The notes beneath the pieces were generated by a model. The model worked only from the letters and a program-made list of their open reading frames with translations. It ran no database searches and had not been told where the DNA came from. Of a stretch of DNA of 64,000 bases, positions 8,196-16,281 are shown piece after piece. Position 1 is the first letter of the stretch, and every line of letters begins with the position of its first letter. The stretch spans positions 186,001-250,000 of the forward strand of contig NZ_JBHSAP010000015.1 in assembly GCF_042650125.1 (NCBI RefSeq). The letters run 5' to 3'. The translations under genes and the position numbers were made by a program. Source of the DNA: Salinithrix halophila (GTDB lineage Bacteria; Bacillota; Bacilli; Thermoactinomycetales; DSM-45169).

Positions 8196-9217
8196 ATGAA
8201 AAGAATCTTTGCGATCGTTTTGGCATTGGCTCTCATGGGTGTTTCTTTTTTTGGGTCAAATAACGTCCAGGCTAAAGATGAAAGGGAGGGTGAAAAAATA
8301 GGTCGCTTCGATATGCCGAAGGTTGACACTTCAAGGGCTAAAGTATTGGATCAAAGAGTAAAAAGGCGAAAGACAAAACCAAACCAGTTATGAATCTTAC
8401 AAAGGATCAGATGGAGAAACTAAAGGATCTAAATTCTGATACATCCGTGAGTTCTTTTGGTGAAATTGTGACACATGATGTGGAGAAAGGTTATTCAGAA
8501 AAGAACAAGAATGCGGAAAAAACAAAAATTAAACAGGAGACAAATTTCCAAGCGCTTGCCGATAACAGGAAGCGAATCAATCGAACCACTTCCTATCCGT
8601 ATAATGCCATTGCTCAACTGGAAATTTAGGACTCTAATGGAAACTGGTATGTTTGTTCCGGTTACTATATGGACAAGAATAGTGTTGTTACGGCTGCCCA
8701 CTGTTTGTATGATACACACAATGATAAGTGGAATGTATTGGCTTTTGTGACACCTGGTCGAAATGGTAAGAGTGGAGAACCTTATGGCTGGACTTACTCT
8801 ACCACCTTTTATGTACCAAGCCAATATATTGAAGCGGATGCGCCGGATGAAGATCATATCTATTATAGCACCGTAGAAGACGATTTTGCCGTGATTAACG
8901 TAGGAGACAATCACAGTCACTCGTTTAACATTCTGACCAACTCGACCAAAGGGGACGGTATTAACTCCACGGGATACCCGGCAGATAAGGGTTACTATTA
9001 TATGTACAGTAGCTTAGGGAAAATCACTAATATCAGTTCGCTTTATGACGTGATTGAACACAATTGTTTTGTTACGGGCGGTATGAGTGGAGGCCCTGTT
9101 TTCTATAGGAAAAATGGAACTTTGGGAGCTGTTGGGTTGAATAGTACCTCCATCTGGTCCCCCGAATTCGAAACTCGACATAAGAATATATTATCCAGTT
9201 GGGCAAGTCACAACTAA
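8196..9217 (+). pseudogene. Secreted V8-like (S1B) trypsin-fold serine protease, disrupted by a frameshift and a stop codon
   Basis: Three collinear pieces make one protein of about 340 residues. Piece 1 has a good signal peptide (MKRIFAIVLALALMG...NVQA). Reading shifts at the A-run near 8360-8364: adding one A would turn RVKRRK into RVKKAKDKTKPVMNL and join piece 2 (8390). A TAG at 8627-8629 then interrupts piece 2 between QLEI and DSNGNWYVCSGYY in the same frame as piece 3. The full triad of a glutamyl-endopeptidase-like protease survives: His in VVTAAHCLYD, Asp in EDDFAVINV, Ser in GGMSGGPVF. Two independent lesions argue for a true pseudogene rather than one sequencing error, though both could be checked. 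The ATGA overlap at 8390-8393 means piece 2 might still be translated. Confidence 0.8.
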
Positions 9218-9291
9218 GTTGGGATATAAACTAACCGGTACCCTGGCTACACTAAGACGGCGGGTCGGTGATGAGTCATTGGGAACCCAAC

Positions 9292-9332
9292 ACAAAATCC
9301 ATCGGTTCCATATGGATACCGGTGGATTTTGT
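9292..9332. repeat. Inverted repeat downstream of the broken protease
   Basis: A 15-base arm starting ACAAAATCCATCGGT pairs with ACCGGTGGATTTTGT with one wobble and a 12-base loop. There is no T run, so it is a hairpin or weak transcription-end structure rather than a canonical terminator. Confidence 0.6.
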
Positions 9333-9455
9333 ATAGGGGTTCTGAACTTTGAATGTAGTATATATTTGGGTGAGAATCAACCGGGAAGGATTAAGGGCGG
9401 GGTCGTGATCCCTTCTGCTTGTCATGATGTCGACAAGGGGGAGGAGGTGGTGCTG

Positions 9456-9524
9456 ATGGAGAAAATAATCATGTTGCTTACCTTGATCCTTCAGGTGGTG
9501 ACAGTCTGTCTTCTCATCGCATGA
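9456..9524 (+). CDS. 22-residue hydrophobic peptide (toxin-like or small membrane protein)
   Basis: A 22-residue ORF, MEKII followed by a single uninterrupted hydrophobic helix ending in CLLIA. It is preceded by an unusually strong purine-rich ribosome site (GGGGGAGGAGGTGG at 9437-9450, 5 bases before the ATG). A 10-pair hairpin with G-U pairs (TGACCCGTCT with GGGTGGGTCA) begins a few bases after the stop. This architecture recalls type I toxins and putative holin-like peptides of Firmicutes, but the sequence is too short to assign. It lies in the AT-rich accessory stretch between the broken protease and fabV. Confidence 0.4.
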   Translation: MEKIIMLLTLILQVVTVCLLIA

Positions 9525-9717
9525 AAATGACCCGTCTCCTGATCTGACAACCTGGGTGGGTCACTTGTGTGAAGTCGCCTAGGGTGGAGATGGACGTCGA
9601 AGTGATGAGAGGGTGGGAGAATTGATTATGATCTGGTCCTAATGTTATGTTACAATCACATCAGAGAATACCATAAGGTCGCGTACGTCATCACGTTAAA
9701 AAGAGAGGAAATCCAAG

Positions 9718-10908
9718 ATGATCATTAAACCCAAATTTCGTGGCTTCATTTGCACGACCGCACATCCTGAGGGTTGTGCCGCTGGTGTGCAGGAACAGAT
9801 CGAATTTGTAAAAAAGCAACCGACTGTGAAAGGCCCCCGAAAGGTACTGGTCCTCGGTGGATCGACCGGGTACGGACTCGCCTCCCGAGTGGTGTCCGCC
9901 TTTGGCGCTGGAGCGGATACCATAGGCGTATTCTTTGAGAAACCGGCTTCAGGCAAACGTACGGCTTCAGCAGGATGGTATAACACGGCAGCTTTCGAAA
10001 AAGAAGCGGAAAAGGCCGGTCTCTATGCGAAGAGCATCAACGGTGACGCTTTTTCCAATGAAGTGAAAGAAAAAACCATCGAGTTGATCAAAAAGGATTG
10101 GGGAAAGGTCGATCTCGTCGTCTACAGTCTGGCATCTCCCAAACGGACCCATCCGGATACGGGAGAATCTTTCTCCTCTGTCCTCAAACCGATCGGCCAA
10201 GCCTATGAAAACAAAACCGTCGACTTCCACAGCGGTGAGGTATCCGATGTCCGCATCGAACCTGCGGATGATGAGGAAATCAGACAGACTGTTGCGGTGA
10301 TGGGCGGCGAGGACTGGGAGATGTGGATGAAAGCCTTAAAAGAGGCTGATGTTCTTGCCGAAGGTGTTACCACCCTCGCATATTCTTACATAGGCCCGGA
10401 TGTCACCCGGCCCATTTATAGGGAAGGGACCATCGGCCGGGCGAAGGACCATTTAGAGGATACAGCCCAAACCCTTCGTGAACAATTGCAAGAACTGGGC
10501 GGCCGAGCTTTTGTGTCCGTAAATAAAGCGCTGGTGACCCAATCCAGCTCTGCGATCCCGGTTGTCCCCCTCTACATCTCTTTACTCTTTAAAGTGATGA
10601 AAGAAAAAGGGCTTCATGAGGGTTGCACAGAGCAAATCCACCGCTTGTTCTCCAATTTCTTGTATTCAGGCGAAACGGCCACCGACGAAAAAGGTCGGAT
10701 TCGGATCGACAACTTGGAAATGAAGCCGGAAGTTCAGGAGGCTGTCTCCGCTCTCTGGGAAAAGGTAAAGACCGACAATGTCTATGAGCTGTCCGATCTC
10801 GAAGGGTATAGAAACGACTTCTTCCGTCTATTCGGGTTCGGTATCCCAGAGGTGGATTATGAAAAGGATACGGATACGGAAATTGGAATCCCCAGTATAA
10901 ACGCCTGA
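9718..10908 (+). CDS. fabV: Trans-2-enoyl-CoA/ACP reductase FabV
   Basis: 396-residue NADH-dependent enoyl reductase of the FabV family, completing each fatty-acid elongation round. It has the GGSTGYGLASR dinucleotide-binding loop (~48-58) preceded by the FabV-specific N-terminal extension (GFICTTAHPEGC). The active-site Tyr-x8-Lys is in PIYREGTIGRAK (Tyr about 233, Lys about 242); the eight-residue spacing distinguishes FabV from FabI (six). The FabV family is intrinsically tolerant to triclosan. The ATG is preceded by AGAGAGGAA. It is monocistronic, between the accessory stretch and spoIIQ, and closed by a strong terminator. Confidence 0.95.
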   Translation: MIIKPKFRGFICTTAHPEGCAAGVQEQIEFVKKQPTVKGPRKVLVLGGSTGYGLASRVVSAFGAGADTIGVFFEKPASGKRTASAGWYNTAAFEKEAEKAGLYAKSINGDAFSNEVKEKTIELIKKDWGKVDLVVYSLASPKRTHPDTGESFSSVLKPIGQAYENKTVDFHSGEVSDVRIEPADDEEIRQTVAVMGGEDWEMWMKALKEADVLAEGVTTLAYSYIGPDVTRPIYREGTIGRAKDHLEDTAQTLREQLQELGGRAFVSVNKALVTQSSSAIPVVPLYISLLFKVMKEKGLHEGCTEQIHRLFSNFLYSGETATDEKGRIRIDNLEMKPEVQEAVSALWEKVKTDNVYELSDLEGYRNDFFRLFGFGIPEVDYEKDTDTEIGIPSINA

Positions 10909-10920
10909 TTTCGACTAGAA

Positions 10921-10966
10921 AAAACAGAAGGCCCGCCCTCAAAGAGGCGGGCCTTCTGTTTCTTTT
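10921..10966 (+). terminator. Intrinsic terminator after fabV
   Basis: AACAGAAGGCCCGCC pairs perfectly with GGCGGGCCTTCTGTT around a short loop, followed by TCTTTTCTTT. Confidence 0.92.
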
Positions 10967-11134
10967 CTTTCAAATCGACCGGGATTTCTTTGATGATGTC
11001 AGATTCAGAGGATGGAAAAGAAGAAATCCCAGTGATGGCAACTGATCCCCCTGCTCAAAAAATACGAAAATTTACGAGGGTATGGTATAAATCGGAAGAT
11101 GCCTGTCGAGAATGGTTGCTGAGGTGATAACCAA

Positions 11135-11806
11135 ATGAAACCTGAAGACAATAAACCGGTAAAGCCGGTTAGTAAAGTCTCCAACCTGAAATGGAAACGC
11201 CTCTTCGCGAAGAAGTGGTTTTTCCCCGCCGTTTATCTCGCAGCCGCAGCACTCATCCTAAGCCTGGTGTGGTGGTATCAAGGCGCCCAGGATTCCGGCG
11301 TGACCAAACCCAATACCGGCTGGGAACAAGAACTGAAGCAAGAGGAACCGATAGCCAAAACTGAGCCAATGAAGGCTCCTGCTGACAGTGGTTCCAAGGC
11401 GCTTGAAACTATGGGATATTACGATGAAACCGCTTCTGAAAAAACAAAAGAGGCCTCTCTGGTGAAATATGCAAACACTTATTGGCCCCATTCCGGCCTC
11501 GACTACACGCGTAAGGACGGCAAAACCTTCGGAGTTCTCGCAGCGATGAGCGGGAAGGTTGTCCGGGTTGAAGAGAATCCGTTAACCGGAAACCAAGTGG
11601 AGATCGAGCACAAGGATGGTCTAGTCACGGTTTACCAAAGCCTGGCCGATGTCAGTGTGAAAAAAGGGGAGTCCGTCTCCCAAGGGGAACCGATTGCCAA
11701 AGCCGGACGCAACAATTTTGAGAAAGAAGCCGGCATTCACCTCCATTTTGAAGTGCGAAAAGACGGAGAATCCGTCAACCCTGCGAAATTTCTGGGTAAA
11801 CAATAA
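11135..11806 (+). CDS. spoIIQ: Stage II sporulation protein Q (M23/LytM-like)
   Basis: 223-residue forespore membrane protein with one anchor (residues ~29-47), a linker, and a C-terminal LytM/M23 domain. SpoIIQ binds mother-cell SpoIIIAH across the septum and anchors the feeding-tube channel. The first metal motif PHSGLD (His ~118, Asp ~122) and the second HLHFEV (~200-202) are both intact. B. subtilis SpoIIQ lacks the first His, while clostridial SpoIIQ keeps it, so this protein could be a zinc endopeptidase. Position between murA/spoIID and spoIIID matches Bacillus. A terminator follows. Confidence 0.88.
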   Translation: MKPEDNKPVKPVSKVSNLKWKRLFAKKWFFPAVYLAAAALILSLVWWYQGAQDSGVTKPNTGWEQELKQEEPIAKTEPMKAPADSGSKALETMGYYDETASEKTKEASLVKYANTYWPHSGLDYTRKDGKTFGVLAAMSGKVVRVEENPLTGNQVEIEHKDGLVTVYQSLADVSVKKGESVSQGEPIAKAGRNNFEKEAGIHLHFEVRKDGESVNPAKFLGKQ

Positions 11807-11830
11807 CCATACCCTCAACCACCCTAACCC

Positions 11831-11856
11831 CCCGCTTCTTTGGAAGCGGGTTTTTT
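11831..11856 (+). terminator. Intrinsic terminator after spoIIQ
   Basis: CCCGCTTC at 11831-11838 pairs with GAAGCGGG at 11843-11850 and is followed by TTTTTT. Confidence 0.93.
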
Positions 11857-11925
11857 ACGTGTGCATCTGTGACGGAAAATGGATGAAAATTTGGCCAAAA
11901 TGGCTTGTCAGGGCCTGTCATATGA

Positions 11926-11953
11926 GAATAACCGCTGTCATGGCTCATATAAT
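11926..11953 (+). promoter_or_regulatory. Candidate sigma-E promoter of spoIIID
   Basis: CATATAAT at 11946-11953 matches the sigma-E -10 consensus CATACAAT in 7 of 8 positions. GAATAAC at 11926-11932 is a weaker -35 (K-M-A-T-A core present) 13 bases upstream. spoIIID is known to be transcribed by sigma-E in Bacillus, which supports the call. Confidence 0.5.
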
Positions 11954-11985
11954 GTACCAGACATTCAGAGAAGGAGGCGAGGGGA

Positions 11986-12279
11986 GTGCACGATTACATC
12001 AAAGAGCGGACGATTAAAATTGGGCGCTATTTCGTGGAAACCCGAAACACAGTCCGCACGATCGCCAAAGAGTTTGGGGTTTCCAAGAGCACAGTGCACA
12101 AGGATCTAACCGAACGATTACCTGAAATCAATTCCGAGCTGGCTAACCAAGTAAAAGAAATTCTGGAGTACCACAAATCCATCCGGCACCTTCGTGGCGG
12201 CGAAGCGACGAAAATCAAATACAAGCGATCCCGGCCCCAAACAGAAACAAAGACCTTGGAGCCAACGGTCAAAGTATAG
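11986..12279 (+). CDS. spoIIID: Sporulation transcriptional regulator SpoIIID
   Basis: 97-residue mother-cell DNA-binding protein that activates sigK and tunes the sigma-E regulon. The helix-turn-helix is visible as TVRTIAKEFGVSKSTVHKDLTERLP (~22-46), followed by the conserved EILEYHKSIRHLRGGEATK. A GTG start with GAGGCGAGGGG upstream gives the canonical MHDYIKERTIKIG N-terminus. The last ~15 residues are variable. In B. subtilis mbl follows; here mbl is absent. Confidence 0.97.
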   Translation: MHDYIKERTIKIGRYFVETRNTVRTIAKEFGVSKSTVHKDLTERLPEINSELANQVKEILEYHKSIRHLRGGEATKIKYKRSRPQTETKTLEPTVKV

Positions 12280-12677
12280 ACGAGTTTTCCGCACACCCCG
12301 CCTGCGATATGACAAAAAAATCTGCCAGGTCGCAGCCGGACATACATACCGGCTTGTCGGACCGGCCTGCGACGAGGTCTGGTGCGCCAGATCCGGCGTT
12401 ATAAAAATGAATTCCTTTGAGTCGGTGGAAGTCTCCTTGCTTTCCACCTGGTTTCTTTTTGACTTTTTCCGCCTCTCAATTGCGACCCTTCCCCATATCA
12501 ATAAATGGTTGGAGTAGACTTGTGTGGTCAGTTGCGATATATTCTATCTATAGAGGATTTATAGTTGGCATTGTTATTCAACCTTGTTCATATATAGGAA
12601 TGGGATTTCTTTTGGATGGACGAGCTGTCAAACACGCTGAGTCACCCATATTTTGCCGCTCGGAGAGGATAACAACC
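12280..12677. other. 398-base intergenic region between spoIIID and the EpuA-type gene
   Basis: It contains no convincing gene. There is an imperfect long hairpin (GTCGCAG at 12329 with CTGCGAC at 12367, enclosing CCGG repeats) and a terminator-like hairpin at 12424-12460 (GGTGGAA with TTCCACC, then TGGTTTCTTTTT). The last 150 bases are AT-rich and probably hold the promoter of the next gene; TTGGCA at 12565-12570 is the best -35 candidate, without a clear partner. An in-frame leftward extension of the next gene through this region crosses the terminator and is not believed. Confidence 0.5.
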
Positions 12678-13583
12678 ATGCAGGGGAACGACCAAAAACA
12701 ACCCCGGATTAGGGAAAATGAGAACCCGGAGAAACAGGAGGCGGAAGTCCGTAAGGAAGAGACCGCCATGGATGCAACTCGCTCTGAAGGGGAGCAAAAA
12801 GCTGCGGATGCAGATCAAGGAAAAACATTGACGAACGAGGAAGAAGCTTCTCAGGATAAATCCACGGTGGACAAGGAAGAAGCCTCCCATGATAAATCGG
12901 CGTCGGATAGGGAAGAAATTCCCCATAAATCCGCGTCGGAGAAGGAAGATGTCCCCGAAGACAAACCGGCGGACAAGGAAGGCCTCACTGAGGATCCATC
13001 AACGGTGGACGAAGCTGGATCGGAAACTGGGAAATCGGATGAGACAGGCTCAGGCCAAAATTCTGACAGAGCAGAAGAGACGCACGAGAAAACCGCCCCT
13101 CCTCATGACTGGGAGGAACGCCTCCAGGATGATTGGGGAATCGGATCGGACGTTGCGGTGGAGCAGGAAGGGAAGGAAGAGAAGGAAGACCCCGACACCA
13201 GCGATGAATCCGGGGAGCCTGGTAAGGGCAAAATGAAAAAGCCCGCTGGTGAACTCATGTGGAAGAAGCCGACACAGGAAACGGATGAGGACCCTGAACC
13301 TCCCTCCGTGGGAGAGATCATGGTTCCACCGGAGCCGGAGGAAGTTTCAGAGGTTCCTGCGAAGCATTCGGCGATGAGTGCCGAGGAGGAGAAAGAGGGC
13401 CGGTGGGCTTGGTTGACCCGGCGAAGGGTGCTGATGTTCACCTTCGTATGGTTTCCTTTGTTAGCAATCGCTGCCTTAGCAGGAGGGTTATTGATCGGTT
13501 ACAGTGTGATCGGAGATGATCCGGCTGGAGATGTTTTCACAAAAAGACTGTGGGAGCACTTATACAATTTGATTTACGGGTAA
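12678..13583 (+). CDS. EpuA-type membrane protein ('RNA polymerase subunit beta' family, PF11772) with long acidic repeat region
   Basis: 301 residues. The C-terminal ~60 carry a basic patch (WLTRRR), one membrane helix and GYSVIGDDPAGDVFTKRLWEH, the signature of the small EpuA family often annotated 'DNA-directed RNA polymerase subunit beta'. In Bacillus this family sits between flhP and fabZ; here it lies between spoIIID and fabZ. The first ~240 residues are an unusually long, very acidic, low-complexity cytoplasmic tail with degenerate repeats of K/D-EEAS-x-DKS-type units (~50-110). Start ATG 12678 follows GGAGAGG by about 10 bases. The family's biochemical role is not settled; it is not an RNA polymerase core subunit. 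Confidence 0.75.
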   Translation: MQGNDQKQPRIRENENPEKQEAEVRKEETAMDATRSEGEQKAADADQGKTLTNEEEASQDKSTVDKEEASHDKSASDREEIPHKSASEKEDVPEDKPADKEGLTEDPSTVDEAGSETGKSDETGSGQNSDRAEETHEKTAPPHDWEERLQDDWGIGSDVAVEQEGKEEKEDPDTSDESGEPGKGKMKKPAGELMWKKPTQETDEDPEPPSVGEIMVPPEPEEVSEVPAKHSAMSAEEEKEGRWAWLTRRRVLMFTFVWFPLLAIAALAGGLLIGYSVIGDDPAGDVFTKRLWEHLYNLIYG

Positions 13584-13591
13584 AATAGGGA

Positions 13592-13630
13592 CCCGTCTCC
13601 GCCGTCCCCCGACGGCTAAGACGGGATCTT
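13592..13630 (+). terminator. Terminator after the EpuA-type gene
   Basis: Nested stems: CCCGTCT with AGACGGG (13592/13619) and GCCGTC with GACGGC (13601/13611), followed by a modest ATCTTTC. Confidence 0.7.
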
Positions 13631-13709
13631 TCACGTTTACTTGGCCAGGGTAAGGGTTTATCGGGGGCCGGTTATACCGGGTGAAGGAAGAGGAGAGGAG
13701 GGACCCCGA

Positions 13710-14231
13710 ATGAATCTGCCCAATTTGCTTACCCTATTTCGTTTTACCTTAATTCCTGTTTACTTGGGCCTGTTCTTTTCAGATCTGAGCGACCGGATGG
13801 CATGGGCGTTCGGGGTTCTCCTCTTAGCTGGGTTAACCGATGTGGTGGACGGGTATTTGGCACGGCGACACAGTCAGGTTACCCAATTGGGTGTTATGCT
13901 TGATCCTTTGGCGGACAAGCTGATGATGTTGGCTGTCTTTCTCTCACTACTCATTTCTCAAAAGATCAGTCTTACCGCTGCTGCTGCAATCTTCATCCGA
14001 GATTTGGGAATGATCATCGCCTCAGCCTTTTTTCATTTCCGAGGGAAGCTGACGGTACCGGCTAATATCATGGGGAAGCTGACGACGATTCTATATTATA
14101 TCGCCCTCTTTTTGCTCATGTTCGGCCATTCCTTTGGAGAGGAGTTTTTATGGGGCGTTATCCTTTTCTCCTTCGCGACTTCGTTCATTTACCTGTTTCA
14201 GTTTAAACTGTTGAACCAGCGTTTGATGTGA
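13710..14231 (+). CDS. CDP-alcohol phosphatidyltransferase (PgsA-like)
   Basis: 173-residue integral membrane enzyme. The complete CDP-alcohol phosphotransferase motif D-G-x2-A-R-x8-G-x3-D-x3-D is seen as DGYLARRHSQVTQLGVMLDP...D (residues ~45-70). Such enzymes exchange CMP of CDP-diacylglycerol for an alcohol; the MNLPNLLTLFR N-terminus is PgsA-like, so phosphatidylglycerophosphate synthase is the best guess. The main pgsA of Bacillus lies elsewhere (near recA/cinA), so this may be a paralogue with another alcohol substrate. Start ATG 13710 follows GGAGAGGAGGG; a longer reading frame to 13641 lacks a site. Confidence 0.85.
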   Translation: MNLPNLLTLFRFTLIPVYLGLFFSDLSDRMAWAFGVLLLAGLTDVVDGYLARRHSQVTQLGVMLDPLADKLMMLAVFLSLLISQKISLTAAAAIFIRDLGMIIASAFFHFRGKLTVPANIMGKLTTILYYIALFLLMFGHSFGEEFLWGVILFSFATSFIYLFQFKLLNQRLM

Positions 14232-14262
14232 TACCCGCAACGAGAGGTTTCCTTCAACGAGA

Positions 14263-14297
14263 AAAGGGCACTGGAGGAACCTCCGGTGCCCTTTTTT
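14263..14297 (+). terminator. Intrinsic terminator after the phosphatidyltransferase
   Basis: AAAGGGCACTGGAGG pairs with CCTCCGGTGCCCTTT (one wobble) around a very short loop and runs into T6. Confidence 0.92.
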
Positions 14298-14497
14298 ATT
14301 TGAACCCCCCACCACTAGTAAGCAGGAGGGTCTCCTTTATTGTAGTGTCCGGGTCTCCCTTTCATACATGGGGATACAGAGGGATGACGACGGATGAGAG
14401 GAAAAACCCGTTGATCCGTTTTTTTATGGCACTTGGTTTTATGTTACAATTAAGGCGTTGTCGGGCCGATTGGTCTGATGGAAGGGAGAGAAGGAAA

Positions 14498-14932
14498 ATG
14501 GAGATGGATATCAACCAACTTCAGGAAGTGATCCCTCATCGGTATCCTTTTTTGTTGGTGGACCGCATCCTGGAATGCGAATATGGCAAGCGGGCGGTTG
14601 GATTGAAAAATGTTACGATGAATGAACCTTTTTTCCAGGGGCATTTCCCTGGCCACCCCGTTATGCCCGGAGTACTGATCGTAGAGGCGCTAGCTCAGGT
14701 GGGTGCCTGTGCTGTGCTGGGCCTGGAAGAAAACCGAGGAAAACTAGCGTTTTTTGCGGGTATTGAAGGGTTCCGTTTCCGAGGGCAAGTGAAGCCCGGT
14801 GATACGCTCACGTTGGAAGTGGAAATGACGCGCCTGCGTGCTACCATGGGCAAAGGGAAAGCCACGGCCAAGGTAGATGGTCAGGTGGTGGCTGAGGGAG
14901 AACTTCTTTTTGCCATTTCGAAAACGGAATAA
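14498..14932 (+). CDS. fabZ: 3-hydroxyacyl-[ACP] dehydratase FabZ
   Basis: 144-residue hot-dog-fold dehydratase of type II fatty-acid synthesis. Contains IPHRYPFLLVDRI, the catalytic His in GHFPGHPVMPGVL (~50-62) and the catalytic Glu in LIVEALAQVGA. The ATG at 14498 is preceded by GGGAGAGAAGG; the frame is open further left but without family sequence or a ribosome site. FabV (9.7 kb) and FabZ act on successive steps of the same elongation cycle, but the genes are separate transcription units. Its place downstream of the EpuA-type gene follows Bacillus synteny. Confidence 0.97.
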   Translation: MEMDINQLQEVIPHRYPFLLVDRILECEYGKRAVGLKNVTMNEPFFQGHFPGHPVMPGVLIVEALAQVGACAVLGLEENRGKLAFFAGIEGFRFRGQVKPGDTLTLEVEMTRLRATMGKGKATAKVDGQVVAEGELLFAISKTE

Positions 14933-14940
14933 TACATAAT

Positions 14941-14972
14941 ACAGGAAGCCCCTCGTCAGAGGGGCTTCCTGT
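14941..14972 (+). terminator. Perfect hairpin after fabZ (probable terminator)
   Basis: ACAGGAAGCCCCTC pairs with GAGGGGCTTCCTGT over 14 perfect base pairs with a GTCA loop. A T tract is lacking, so termination efficiency is uncertain. Confidence 0.6.
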
Positions 14973-15155
14973 GGCTTCGAGCGCTTTCTATCTGTTTGGT
15001 CAGCGGGCAAGATGGTGTGCTTTCGGAGAGGCCTCATGCTGTTTTTTGCCTGTATTAAGAGTTTGTTAACCATGTAACCTTTACGCCTTCCCTTACCGTT
15101 GAGATACCAGGAATTATTTTTCATTTTTAAGGGAAAACACGAGGAGGGAATGCTG

Positions 15156-16220
15156 TTGAAAACCGTAACGATCGTTGGAGCCCGCCCTCAGTTTATCAAA
15201 GCGGCCCCTGTGTCGCGCAGTCTCCGCAAGCAAGGAGAAGAGGTGCTGATTCATAGTGGTCAACACTATGACGACGCGATGTCCGATGTATTCTTCCGTG
15301 AACTGAAAATTCCGTCCCCCGATTATCACCTGGGTGTTGGCTCGAAGTCTCACGGCGCCCAGACGGGGGAAATGCTAACTCGGATCGAGGAGGTGCTGGT
15401 CAAAGAAAAGCCGGACTGGGTACTGGTATACGGTGATACCAATACAACCTTGGCCGGAGCATTGGCGGCAGTTAAGCTGCATATCCCCGTTGCCCATGTG
15501 GAGGCCGGTCTGAGAAGTTTTAACCGCCGGATGCCGGAGGAGGTAAATCGGGTGCTAACGGATCATGTTTCAACAGCACTCTTCTGTCCGACGGATACGG
15601 CGGTCCGCCATTTAGCGGCAGAGGGGGTCGACCGCGGGGTGGAACTGGTCGGAGACGTGATGGCTGATGCCGTCCAGTTTAATCGGTCCTTGGCGGAAGC
15701 TCGGTCGGATATCTTGTCACGGCTGGGTGTCGAGCCGCGATCTTATGTATTGGTCACCCTCCACCGGGCGGAAAACACCGATGACCCGGCCCGCCTTTCT
15801 GCGATTGTGGGCGCTCTGAATCAGCTCCATGTTCCGGTCATTCTGCCCCTCCATCCTCGTACCCGAGGGCGTATGAGCGAGCAGGGCCTAGCCTTCGACA
15901 ATCCTCTGCTCACGGTGACCGAACCGGTCGGTTATCTGGATATGCTTCAATTGGAGGCCCAGGCGTCCAAAATTCTAACCGACTCCGGAGGTGTACAGAA
16001 GGAGGCGTTCCTGGTGGGAGTCCCCTGTATTACCATGCGGGATGAGACCGAGTGGACCGAAACGGTGGAACAAAAAACAAACCTTCTGACTGGAGCGGAT
16101 AAAAGGAAAATCATCGAGGCTGTGGAAAATTTTGAGGTGGACTTTTCTCATGTCGCTCCTGTCTTCGGGGATGGGCGGGCGGCAGAAAAAATTGTTCGCC
16201 GGCTCGTTAGCGGGCCATGA
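15156..16220 (+). CDS. wecB: Non-hydrolysing UDP-N-acetylglucosamine 2-epimerase family (WecB/WbpI-like)
   Basis: 354-residue GT-B-fold epimerase with GARPQFIKAAP (~10), GDTNTT (~97), HVEAGLRSF (~118), the catalytic-type TLHRAENTD (~205) and LTDSGGVQKEA (~278). Family members interconvert UDP-GlcNAc/UDP-ManNAc or, as WbpI, epimerise UDP-2,3-diacetamido-glucuronate at C2. Because WbpA, WbpB, WbpE and WbpD-like genes follow within 6 kb, the WbpI role (giving UDP-ManNAc3NAcA) is inferred. A TTG start at 15156 is preferred since AGGAGG lies 8 bases upstream, versus only 2 for ATG 15150. First gene of the surface-polymer cluster. Confidence 0.88.
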   Translation: MKTVTIVGARPQFIKAAPVSRSLRKQGEEVLIHSGQHYDDAMSDVFFRELKIPSPDYHLGVGSKSHGAQTGEMLTRIEEVLVKEKPDWVLVYGDTNTTLAGALAAVKLHIPVAHVEAGLRSFNRRMPEEVNRVLTDHVSTALFCPTDTAVRHLAAEGVDRGVELVGDVMADAVQFNRSLAEARSDILSRLGVEPRSYVLVTLHRAENTDDPARLSAIVGALNQLHVPVILPLHPRTRGRMSEQGLAFDNPLLTVTEPVGYLDMLQLEAQASKILTDSGGVQKEAFLVGVPCITMRDETEWTETVEQKTNLLTGADKRKIIEAVENFEVDFSHVAPVFGDGRAAEKIVRRLVSGP

Positions 16221-16281
16221 TGCCAACAGCGGGTTCACCTGTTCACGCGGAGCCCCCAGAAAGGAAGAATGATGACTCATT

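Noticed and set aside
8390..8629. Middle protease fragment as an independent translationally coupled gene
   Set aside because: It continues the protease sequence with no start-site logic of its own and ends at an internal TAG followed by more protease in the same frame.
9219..9455. In-frame upstream extension of the 22-residue peptide (101 codons in total)
   Set aside because: It crosses a 15-bp hairpin, lacks a ribosome site and has no protein-like character. Only the short C-terminal ORF has a strong site.
12417..12677. N-terminal extension of the EpuA-type protein
   Set aside because: It runs through a terminator-like hairpin and AT-rich promoter DNA. The ATG at 12678 has the ribosome site.
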